From NCBI RefSeq assembly GCF_025143365.1, contig NZ_JALXPE010000013.1, positions 6,959 to 70,958 on the forward strand: a stretch of DNA of 64,000 nt. The letters are read 5' to 3'. The stretch is from Microbacterium sp. p3-SID336 (GTDB lineage: Bacteria > Actinomycetota > Actinomycetes > Actinomycetales > Microbacteriaceae). This document shows positions 15,549-22,636 of the stretch, piece after piece. The position numbers were made by a program, and so were the translations under genes. Positions within the stretch are counted from its first letter, which is position 1; each line of letters starts with the position of its first letter. A model generated the notes under the pieces. It saw only the letters and a program-made list of their open reading frames with translations. It was not told where the DNA came from and made no database searches.

Positions 15549-16895
15549 TCAGCGCGCGGTGGGTTCGACCGTCACGCGAGCGACCTCCTGGAAGAGCTCG
15601 TCCACGACGATCACGACATACGAGGGACTCTGCGCGACGTCGAAGGACAAGGCACCCTGGGTGGTGTCACCTGCGGACAGCTCGGCCGCTTCGAGCGTCG
15701 TGCCGCCGTAGTAGTCGTAGTCGCCCGCGACGCCGTCCGCCGTCTCCACGGAGAAGTACAGCGGGTTCACGTACGCGGTCCCGTCGAGCACCTCCACGGT
15801 GACGTCCACCAAGAGGTATCCGCCGTTGGCCGCCTCGAAGTCGGAGCCGTTCGACGCGCCCCACGTGGCGGCGGTGATCGTGAGCTCTGCGGTGCCGGAC
15901 AGCTGCTCGATCGGCACCGCCTCGCCCAGCGAGCCCTCGACGACCTCGCTCGGCCCGAAGCCGTCGTCCGTACCCGCATCGGTGCCTTCGCTCGTGCCCT
16001 CATCGGAATCCATGTCCGGCCAGGAACCGGGCCGATCGACCTGGCTGGCGATCGCGAGGAAGAACACGAAGCTCATCACCGCCGCGATCACCCCGCCGAG
16101 CACCGAGACGCCCAGGCCGGTGATCCCCGGCCACTTCCGTCCCTTCAGGAAGAGGGAGATCAGCGACACGATGAATCCCGCTCCGAGCAGGATCCACGCG
16201 AACGCGACAGTGAACGGGAGGAAGGCGAGGATCAGGCCCAGCGCCGCGAGACCGAGTCCGACCAGTCCGAGCACCGAGACCTTGGCGGGCGCGACAGGAG
16301 CGGTCGCTCCGTATGCCGGGGCGCCGGGGTAGCCGCCCTGGCCCCCGCTCGGCTGTGCTCCCGGGTACTGCGTCTGCCCTGGGTACTGCGTCTGCCCCGG
16401 GTACTGCGCCTGACCGCCGGAGGGTTGCCCGCCGGAGGGCTGTCCGCCATACGGAGGCTGTGCGGCGGCCGCGGACGATGTGGCGTTCGACGGGGCGATC
16501 GGCTCCGCAGGCAGATCGTGCCCGCCGCCGGACGGAGCTGCCCAGTCCTGTGCAGGCTCCGGGTCGACCACGGCGTCCTGTGCCGGCTCACCGGGGGTCG
16601 TCGTCACGGACTCCGACGAGGCAATGGATTCCGCCGCGGTCGCATCCTCGGTGGGCGCCTCCGCCGGGGTTTCAGGCGTGGTCGCGGTCGCGGCCTCCGT
16701 CTCGGGCTCAGTCGCGGGCGCAGCCCCCGCGGGCGACACGGTCGCGTCCTCCGAGGGCGTCACGGCGGCGGAATCATCCGCGGTCGCAGCCTCCGCGGCG
16801 GGCGCCGCCGGAGCGAAGTGCTCCGTCCACTGCTGGCCGTCCCACCACCGCAGGCGCCCGGAGCCGTCGTCGTACCAGCCAGCAGGTGTCGTCAT
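15549..16895 (-). CDS. DUF2510 membrane protein with DUF4352-type extracellular domain
   Basis: A 448-residue protein beginning TPAGWYDDGSGRLRWWDGQQWTEHF (DUF2510). A long Ala/Glu/Thr/Pro-rich disordered stretch (about 30-170) is followed by PSGGQ and QYPGQT repeats (about 170-205), then three membrane helices with DUF4190 character (about 225-295). The C-terminal beta domain (about 330-448) resembles DUF4352, reading LTITAATWG and GGYLLVDVTVEVLDG. ATG 16895 has GGAGGG upstream. The upstream in-frame extension to 17030 has no supporting features. Same orientation as its paralogue, with which it shares the architecture except for the last domain. Confidence 0.75.
   Translation of the reverse strand: MTTPAGWYDDGSGRLRWWDGQQWTEHFAPAAPAAEAATADDSAAVTPSEDATVSPAGAAPATEPETEAATATTPETPAEAPTEDATAAESIASSESVTTTPGEPAQDAVVDPEPAQDWAAPSGGGHDLPAEPIAPSNATSSAAAAQPPYGGQPSGGQPSGGQAQYPGQTQYPGQTQYPGAQPSGGQGGYPGAPAYGATAPVAPAKVSVLGLVGLGLAALGLILAFLPFTVAFAWILLGAGFIVSLISLFLKGRKWPGITGLGVSVLGGVIAAVMSFVFFLAIASQVDRPGSWPDMDSDEGTSEGTDAGTDDGFGPSEVVEGSLGEAVPIEQLSGTAELTITAATWGASNGSDFEAANGGYLLVDVTVEVLDGTAYVNPLYFSVETADGVAGDYDYYGGTTLEAAELSAGDTTQGALSFDVAQSPSYVVIVVDELFQEVARVTVEPTAR
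16331..16450 (-). repeat. In-frame repeats in the second DUF2510 gene
   Basis: Coding repeats: two PSGGQ units (15 bp) and three QTQYPG-type units (18 bp), with a further diverged copy. Same general nature as the repeat in the neighbouring paralogue. Confidence 0.6.
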
Positions 16896-17052
16896 GGGAG
16901 TCCCTCCGTGTGCGCGCTCGCGCGATGGCGCGAGTCGACTCTCCATGTATAGCAGTGGGCTCCGACCTCGGCGGGGCTCCGGGATGGGGAGGATTGCCCA
17001 TGCGGCGTAGGCTCCCGCGGGGTGTCGCACGCGGCAGCGAAGACGCCGCGCT

Positions 17053-17058
17053 TAGGCT
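17053..17058 (+). promoter_or_regulatory. -10 box of ftsE
   Basis: TAGGCT nine bases before ATG 17068, without a Shine-Dalgarno. Confidence 0.45.
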
Positions 17059-17067
17059 CGAATCGCC

Positions 17068-18162
17068 ATGATTCGGTTCGAGAACGTCACGAAACGCTAC
17101 CGCGGGACGTCGAAGCCCGCCCTGTCCGGAGTCGACTTCGAAGTGCAACGCGGGGAGTTCGTCTTCCTCGTCGGCGCCTCCGGGTCCGGCAAGTCGTCCT
17201 GCCTTCGCCTCATCCTGCGCGAGGACGTCCCCACCAGCGGTCGCGTCGCCGTGCTGGGTCGCGATCTCCGCTCGCTCGCGAACCGCAAGGTCCCGTACTT
17301 CCGCCGTCACATCGGCTCCGTGTTCCAGGACTTCCGCCTGCTGCCCTCCAAGACCGTCCACCAGAACGTGGCCTTCACGCTCCAGGTCACCGGCTCCTCG
17401 CGCGGCTTCATCCAGCAGGCCGTGCCGGAGGCGCTGGCGCTCGTCGGGCTGGACGGCAAGGAGAAGCGCATGCCCCATGAGCTCTCGGGCGGCGAGCAGC
17501 AGCGTGTGGCGATCGCCCGCGCGCTCGTGAACCGGCCGCAGGTGCTGCTGGCCGATGAGCCGACCGGAAACCTCGACCCTGCGACTTCGGTCGACATCAT
17601 GCAGCTGCTGGCCCGCATCAACGCGGGAGGCACGACCGTGCTGATGGCGACGCACGAGGCCGGCTTCGTCGACCAGATGCAGCGCCGCGTGATCGAGCTC
17701 CGCGACGGGGAGATGGTGCGCGACGAGGTGCACGGCGGGTACGGCGACACGTCGAACATCCCCCGCCTGGTGCCGGAGGAGGTACGCGGCGCCGCGGCAG
17801 CCGCCGCGCTCACCGCGGTGCAGGAGGTGCAGCGGCAGACCGCCGACCTCTCCGTGGTGCGCGCCGCGCTCGCGGAGGAGCTCGATGCGCAGCGTCGTGC
17901 CCAGACCGCGGCGCCTGCACCGCAGCCCGCGGCCGAGCGCGAGCCGCAGCGTGTCGAGCCCCCCGAGCAGCCGCACAGTGGTGTGGTGGAGCCCCCTGAG
18001 CCCGACGAGCGGACTGTCGAGCCTCCCGTGGAGCGGCCCGCCGCGGCGGGACCGCGCACGCATCCGATCGTGCTGCCGGAGGTGGACGTCGCCGAACTCG
18101 GCGTCGCCGACCGCCTCGGCCTCTCCGACCAGGACGATGAGGAAGTGGGCCCGACCTCATGA
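17068..18162 (+). CDS. ftsE: Cell-division ABC ATPase FtsE with long C-terminal extension
   Basis: A 364-residue protein. Residues 1-225 are a complete ABC ATPase: Walker A GASGSGKSS (36-44), signature LSGGEQQR, Walker B VLLADEPTGN and the H-loop MATHEAG. FtsE with FtsX forms the FtsEX complex, which couples cytokinesis to peptidoglycan hydrolase activation. The family is usually about 220-230 residues. The extra 135 residues are rich in Pro, Glu, Ala and Arg, probably disordered, and end with an acidic helix (VAELGVADRLGLSDQDDEE). The stop overlaps ftsX by ATGA. The smpB neighbourhood is the standard actinobacterial one. Confidence 0.95.
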   Translation: MIRFENVTKRYRGTSKPALSGVDFEVQRGEFVFLVGASGSGKSSCLRLILREDVPTSGRVAVLGRDLRSLANRKVPYFRRHIGSVFQDFRLLPSKTVHQNVAFTLQVTGSSRGFIQQAVPEALALVGLDGKEKRMPHELSGGEQQRVAIARALVNRPQVLLADEPTGNLDPATSVDIMQLLARINAGGTTVLMATHEAGFVDQMQRRVIELRDGEMVRDEVHGGYGDTSNIPRLVPEEVRGAAAAAALTAVQEVQRQTADLSVVRAALAEELDAQRRAQTAAPAPQPAAEREPQRVEPPEQPHSGVVEPPEPDERTVEPPVERPAAAGPRTHPIVLPEVDVAELGVADRLGLSDQDDEEVGPTS

Positions 18163-19073
18163 GAATCGGCCTGATCCTGACCGAGGCCCTCGTCGGCCTG
18201 CGGCGCAACATCTCGATGGTGATCTCCGTCGTGCTCGTCACGTTCGTCTCGCTGACGTTCGTCGGCGCGGCGATCCTGATGCAGGCGCAGATCGGCGTGA
18301 TGCGCGGCTACTGGGCGGAACGTGCTCAGGTGGCGGTGTACATGTGCTCGGCCGTCTCCGAATCCGACACCTGCGTCGACGGGGCGGCGAGCGAGGAGCA
18401 GGTCGCCGCCGTGCGCGCCCAGCTCGAAGGGGATGCGCTGTCCCCGCTCATCAGCTCCATGACGTTCGACACCAAGGAGGAGACGTACGCCAAGCTCGTC
18501 GAGCAGGTCGGCGAGGAGCAGGCGAGCGTGCTCACACCCGATCAGGCGTTCGAGGTGTTCTTCGTGACGATGAAGGATCCCGGCCAGTCGCAGGTGCTGG
18601 CCGAGGCCTTCAGCGGCCAGGCGGGCGTCGAGCAGGTGAAGGATCAGCTGCAGTACCTCGAGCCGCTGTTCTCCGCGCTCACGGTCGCGACCTACATCGC
18701 CGTCGGCATCGCGGTGCTGATGCTGATCGCGGCGACCCTGCTGATCGGCACGACCATCCGATTGTCCGCCTACGCCAGACGCAAGGAGATCGGCATCATG
18801 CGGCTGGTCGGCGCGTCGAACAGGTTCATCCAGACGCCGTTCGTGCTCGAGGGCGTGTTCGCGGCGTTCCTCGGCTCCGCGCTGGCCAGCGCGGCCGTCG
18901 TCGCCGGCGTGCACTTCGGGGTGAACGGCTACCTGCGCGGCCGTGTCCCGTTCATCACCACCTGGGTGACCATGCAGGATGCGTTCCTGGTGGTGCCGGT
19001 GCTCGTCGGGATCGGCGTCGTCCTCGCGGCCCTCTCGGCAGGCTTCGCGATCCGCCGCTGGCTGCGCACCTGA
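18159..19073 (+). CDS. ftsX: Cell-division membrane protein FtsX
   Basis: A 304-residue protein. A membrane helix near residues 22-45 is followed by an extracellular domain (about 50-170, with cysteines in YMCSAVSESDTC), then three C-terminal helices with the FtsX-domain sequence AYARRKEIGIMRLVGASNRFIQTPFVLEG. It partners FtsE through the ATGA overlap and transmits ATP hydrolysis to periplasmic-side hydrolase partners. Full length for the family. Confidence 0.95.
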   Translation: MRIGLILTEALVGLRRNISMVISVVLVTFVSLTFVGAAILMQAQIGVMRGYWAERAQVAVYMCSAVSESDTCVDGAASEEQVAAVRAQLEGDALSPLISSMTFDTKEETYAKLVEQVGEEQASVLTPDQAFEVFFVTMKDPGQSQVLAEAFSGQAGVEQVKDQLQYLEPLFSALTVATYIAVGIAVLMLIAATLLIGTTIRLSAYARRKEIGIMRLVGASNRFIQTPFVLEGVFAAFLGSALASAAVVAGVHFGVNGYLRGRVPFITTWVTMQDAFLVVPVLVGIGVVLAALSAGFAIRRWLRT

Positions 19074-19139
19074 TACCCTGAAAGGCTGCTCGGCCTGATT
19101 CCTCGGTCGAGCCCGTCCACAGCAGCACAGGAGAGCGAC

Positions 19140-19616
19140 ATGCCCAGGGAACGCGGGGAGAAGGTCGTGGCGACCAATCGTCGCGCGCGTCACGACTACA
19201 CCATCGAGAAGTCGTACGAAGCGGGGATGGTGCTCACCGGCACCGAGGTGAAGTCGCTGCGACAGGGGCGGGCCAACCTCAGCGACGGCTACGCGTTCGT
19301 GAAGGGCAACGAGGTCTTCCTCGATGCCGTGCACATCCCCGAGTACTCGCAGGGACACTGGACCAACCACTCCGCCAAGCGCATCCGCAAGCTGCTGCTG
19401 CACCGGGAGGAGATCGCGAAGCTGGCGCACGCCGTCTCCGCGGGCGGCTACACGCTCATCCCGATGAAGCTGTACTTCTCCGACGGCCGCGCCAAGGTCG
19501 AGATCGCCCTCGCGAAGGGCAAGCGCGAGTACGACAAGCGGCAGACACTGCGCGAGCGGCAGGACACCCGCGAGGCCGAACGGGCAATGCGCCTGCGCAA
19601 TCGCGTCGGGGAGTAG
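19140..19616 (+). CDS. smpB: SsrA-binding protein SmpB
   Basis: A 158-residue protein with the family's core: NRRARHDYTIEKSYEAGMVLTGTEVKSLRQGRANLSD, then EVFLDAVHIPEY, and the basic C-terminal tail GKREYDKRQTLRERQDTREAERAMRLR that enters the decoding centre. It delivers tmRNA to stalled ribosomes. ATG 19140 follows AGGAGAG. The tmRNA gene itself is not seen next to it. Convergent with the next gene, three bases away. Confidence 0.97.
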   Translation: MPRERGEKVVATNRRARHDYTIEKSYEAGMVLTGTEVKSLRQGRANLSDGYAFVKGNEVFLDAVHIPEYSQGHWTNHSAKRIRKLLLHREEIAKLAHAVSAGGYTLIPMKLYFSDGRAKVEIALAKGKREYDKRQTLRERQDTREAERAMRLRNRVGE

Positions 19617-19619
19617 CGG

Positions 19620-21482
19620 CTAGGCGCTCGGCGCGAACCCGAACACCCGCCCGAGGAACGCGAGTTCGCGCTCCAGTGCATCCACGATGTTCTCGGCGCG
19701 GCGGAAGCCGTGCCCCTCGCCCGGATACAGCACGTACTCGTGGTCGACGCCGTTCGCCGCCAGGGCGTCGCGGATGGCCTCCGACTGCGACGGCGGCACC
19801 ACGCGATCGTCGGCGCCCTGCAGCAGCAGCACGGGCACGTCGATCCGATCCGCGTGGGTGAGGGGCGAGCGCTCGATGTAGATGTCCTCGGCCTCGGGCA
19901 GCGGGCCGACCAGTCCATCGAGGTACGGCGCCTCGAAGTCATGGGTCTCCGCGGCGAGCAGTCGCAGGTCGGAGACGCCGTAGCGGCTGATCCCGGCGGC
20001 GAACGTGCCGCCGCGCACGAGGGCGGACAGCACGGTCCACCCTCCGGCCGAGCCGCCGCGGATGGCGATGCGGGCAGGATCGGCGAGACCGGCGTCGGCC
20101 AGTCCGCGGGCCGCCGCGATCACGTCGTCGACGTCGACCACGCCCCACTGTCCCTGCAGGCGGTCGCGGTAGGCGCGTCCGTAGCCGGTCGAGCCGCCGT
20201 AGTTCACGTCGAGCACGCCGATGCCGCGGCTCGTGAAGAACGCGATCGCCGCTGAGGCCGCCCCTGTCACGTGCGCCGTCGGCCCGCCGTGCACCAGGAC
20301 GACGTACGGCGGGAGCTCGCCCGCGGGCGCGGCGGCCTCGGGCGAAGCCGGGGGATACGCGAAGGCGTGCACCGCGCCGTGCGAGCCCTCCACGACGATC
20401 TGTTGCGCGCCGGGCATCCAGCGCTGGTCGGCGGGAGTGCCGCCGACGACGGTCTGCACGGAGCTCGCGTCGAGGTCGACGCACCAGAGCCCCGACTCGA
20501 CGGTCGACCCGTCCCCGCTGATGAGCACGCGGGAGCCCTGCGCCTGCTCCACGCTGAGGTGCCCGTCGCCGGGAAGCTCCACCGTGGTGCTGTCGCCGTC
20601 GGCGGCCAGGAGCTGCACCTCGTCGCGGCCGTTCGTGCGCACGGCCACCACGCGGCCGTCGTCGAGCAGCTGGAACCAGCGGTTGCCCAGCACCCACAGC
20701 CCGTAGCCGGTGTCGGCGTCCGTCTCGGTGAGCGCACGGGGTGCACCGGCGGGATACACACCGTCGAGGGTGAGTCGCTGCAGCTGCCATCGGCCGCTGG
20801 CATCGTCGGCGAACACGAGCTCGGTGTCGCTCGCCCACTCCGGCTGCAGGGCGGCGGAGGTCGCCACGCGGTGCACGGCGCCGTCCGCGAGGGCCCCGAT
20901 GGCCAGCTGGGCGCTCTCCCACGGCATGCTGTCCGCCGCCCATTCGACCCAGGCCACCCGGGTGCCGTCGGGCGACAGTGCCGGGTGTGCGAAGAACCCG
21001 GGTCCCTCGGCGATCACGCGGACGAGGGCGTCGTCCTCCGCGGCGGAGCCGTCTATCGGGATCTCCACGATCGCACGCCGGTGCGGCTCGAGGGAGAGGT
21101 CTTCACGGACGGCCAGCAGTCGTCCCCGCTGCACGCGCAGTCCGCCGTGCGCCGGGCCGGCCGCCGTGAGCGGTCGCGGCTCCTCGCCGGGCTGGAGGCG
21201 GTAGACGCGCTGGTCGTCTGCCGATACGAAGTACAGGGCGTCGCCGTCCGTCGTCCAGGCGCCACCGCCGTACTCGTGCACGCGGGAACGCGCGTTCCAC
21301 GGAGACGGCAGGATCTCGGCGCCGGTGGAGCTGCGCACCGTCACGCGGCCCCCCTCCGCCGGCACGGATTCGCCCCACCAGATGTCGTCCCCGGCGAAGC
21401 GCGCACCGTCGATGCGCGGAGCCGAGGCGGCGACGGAGGCGGCGGTGAACGGGGACGGCCAGGAGCCGAAAGGTGACGACAT
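19620..21482 (-). CDS. S9 family serine peptidase (prolyl oligopeptidase type)
   Basis: A 620-residue protein: an N-terminal beta-propeller-like region (about 1-370) and a C-terminal alpha/beta hydrolase domain. The nucleophile elbow GGSAGGW is near residue 475. The catalytic Asp is in VLLLQGADDRVVPPSQ and the His in YPGEGHGF near the end. VLVHGGPTAHV forms the oxyanion region. It resembles dipeptidyl-peptidase or acylaminoacyl-peptidase-like enzymes; the exact substrate is not evident. No signal peptide, so cytoplasmic. A TAGGCT box (reverse strand 21494-21489) six bases before ATG 21482 predicts a leaderless mRNA. Confidence 0.88.
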   Translation of the reverse strand: MSSPFGSWPSPFTAASVAASAPRIDGARFAGDDIWWGESVPAEGGRVTVRSSTGAEILPSPWNARSRVHEYGGGAWTTDGDALYFVSADDQRVYRLQPGEEPRPLTAAGPAHGGLRVQRGRLLAVREDLSLEPHRRAIVEIPIDGSAAEDDALVRVIAEGPGFFAHPALSPDGTRVAWVEWAADSMPWESAQLAIGALADGAVHRVATSAALQPEWASDTELVFADDASGRWQLQRLTLDGVYPAGAPRALTETDADTGYGLWVLGNRWFQLLDDGRVVAVRTNGRDEVQLLAADGDSTTVELPGDGHLSVEQAQGSRVLISGDGSTVESGLWCVDLDASSVQTVVGGTPADQRWMPGAQQIVVEGSHGAVHAFAYPPASPEAAAPAGELPPYVVLVHGGPTAHVTGAASAAIAFFTSRGIGVLDVNYGGSTGYGRAYRDRLQGQWGVVDVDDVIAAARGLADAGLADPARIAIRGGSAGGWTVLSALVRGGTFAAGISRYGVSDLRLLAAETHDFEAPYLDGLVGPLPEAEDIYIERSPLTHADRIDVPVLLLQGADDRVVPPSQSEAIRDALAANGVDHEYVLYPGEGHGFRRAENIVDALERELAFLGRVFGFAPSA

Positions 21483-21556
21483 GGTTCGAGCCTAGGCCCC
21501 GACATACGGCGTCACACTCGTGCACCCGGCGACGGCCGTGTTCTAGGTTTCTGGAA

Positions 21557-21652
21557 ACGCCCGGTTGGTTCAGGGCGTGGAGCGACAGCCGAGCCCGGCA
21601 CCCGCCCGCGAACGATGCGATCTGCGTCGTGCGCGGCCCCCGGCCCCCTGTC
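21557..21652 (+). ncRNA. Structured leader of metF, possible SAM-type riboswitch
   Basis: Two clear hairpins precede metF. The first pairs ACGCCC (21557-21562) with GGGCGT (21573-21578). The second pairs 21606-21618 with 21624-21636, with one mismatch. Between them lies GGAGCGAC.GCC.GAGCCCGGCACCC, which resembles the conserved core of SAM-I/SAM-IV clan riboswitches (GGAGGGACUGGCCC...GCCCGGCAACC), though shorter and not exact. A methionine-synthesis operon is the right target. The match is by eye and incomplete, so this may instead be a transcription-attenuating leader of another type. Confidence 0.35.
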
Positions 21653-21665
21653 CCCAGGAGAGTAG

Positions 21666-22613
21666 ATGTCTTCCGAGACCGCGACCTCCGGCACCCCGCG
21701 TGTGCCGTTCTCCTTCGAGCTCTACCCGCCGCGTTCGGCGTCGAGCGAGGAGGCCCTGCACGAGACCGTGCTGCGCCTCGCAGCGGCAGGGCCGGAGTTC
21801 CTCTCCGTGACCTACGGCGCTGGCGGCTCCACCGGGGGACGCTCGCTGGACGTGCTGCGCTTCATCCGCACGCACACCGAGGTGGAGCCGCTCGCGCACC
21901 TCACGTGCGTCGGCAACACCTACGCGGGCGCGACGGCGCTCATCCGTGAGTTCCTCGACGCGGGCATCCGCAGCTTCCTGGCCCTCCGCGGCGACCCGCC
22001 CGCCGGCGAGACCGAGGGCTACCTCGGCGACCTGGAGAGCGCGGCGCAGCTCGTGCAGCTCATCGACAGGGTGCAGGCGGAGCGTGCGCCGTACGAGGAG
22101 TCGCCCGTGCCCGGACTCCCGGGCGCCGCGCGTGTCGCTCCGCGGCAGAAGGTGAGCATCGCCGTCGCAGCCTTCCCCAAGGGGCACCCGCGTGCGACGC
22201 ATCGCACGCAGGACGTGGAGGCGCTGCTGGCCAAGCAGGCCGCGGGGGCCACGTTCGCGATCACGCAGCTGTTCTTCCACCCGGACGACTACCTCGCGTT
22301 CGTCGAGCGGGCCCGGTCCGGGGGCGTCACGATCCCCATCCTTCCCGGCATCATGCCCATCACCTCGCCCGCCCGTCTCGCCCGGGTGCTGGAGCTCACC
22401 GGGGAGGATCTGCCGAGCGAACTGGCGATCGCCCTCGACGTGGAGCCCACGGCGGAGGGCCGCAGGGAGATCGGCATCGCCTGGGCCGCCCGTCTCGCCG
22501 CCGACGTCGTCGCCGGGGGTGCCCCCGGCGTACACCTGTACGCGTTCAACCAGCACGACACCGTCCTGACCGTCCTCGCCGAAGCCGGCATCGTCCCGGC
22601 GCTCCGCCGCTAG
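21666..22613 (+). CDS. metF: Methylenetetrahydrofolate reductase
   Basis: A 315-residue FAD enzyme that reduces 5,10-methylene-THF to 5-methyl-THF, the methyl donor for MetE. The fold begins with FSFELYPPRS, followed by EFLSVTYGAGGST, AHLTCVGNT, and ALRGDPP at the folate/FAD site, with QLFFHPDDYLAF later. ATG 21666 follows AGGAGAG. It is followed after 23 bp by metE, so both form a methyl-transfer operon under the structured leader. Confidence 0.95.
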   Translation: MSSETATSGTPRVPFSFELYPPRSASSEEALHETVLRLAAAGPEFLSVTYGAGGSTGGRSLDVLRFIRTHTEVEPLAHLTCVGNTYAGATALIREFLDAGIRSFLALRGDPPAGETEGYLGDLESAAQLVQLIDRVQAERAPYEESPVPGLPGAARVAPRQKVSIAVAAFPKGHPRATHRTQDVEALLAKQAAGATFAITQLFFHPDDYLAFVERARSGGVTIPILPGIMPITSPARLARVLELTGEDLPSELAIALDVEPTAEGRREIGIAWAARLAADVVAGGAPGVHLYAFNQHDTVLTVLAEAGIVPALRR

Positions 22614-22636
22614 CCACCCCGCCGAAAGGAAACACC

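Noticed and set aside
19617..19800. tmRNA gene (ssrA) expected beside smpB
   Set aside because: The next gene begins three bases after smpB and no tmRNA ends or tag-peptide coding sequence are visible.
21541..21560. A standard SAM-I riboswitch
   Set aside because: The kink-turn and GAUGAA segments are missing; only a partial core resemblance remains, so it is listed as a candidate leader instead.
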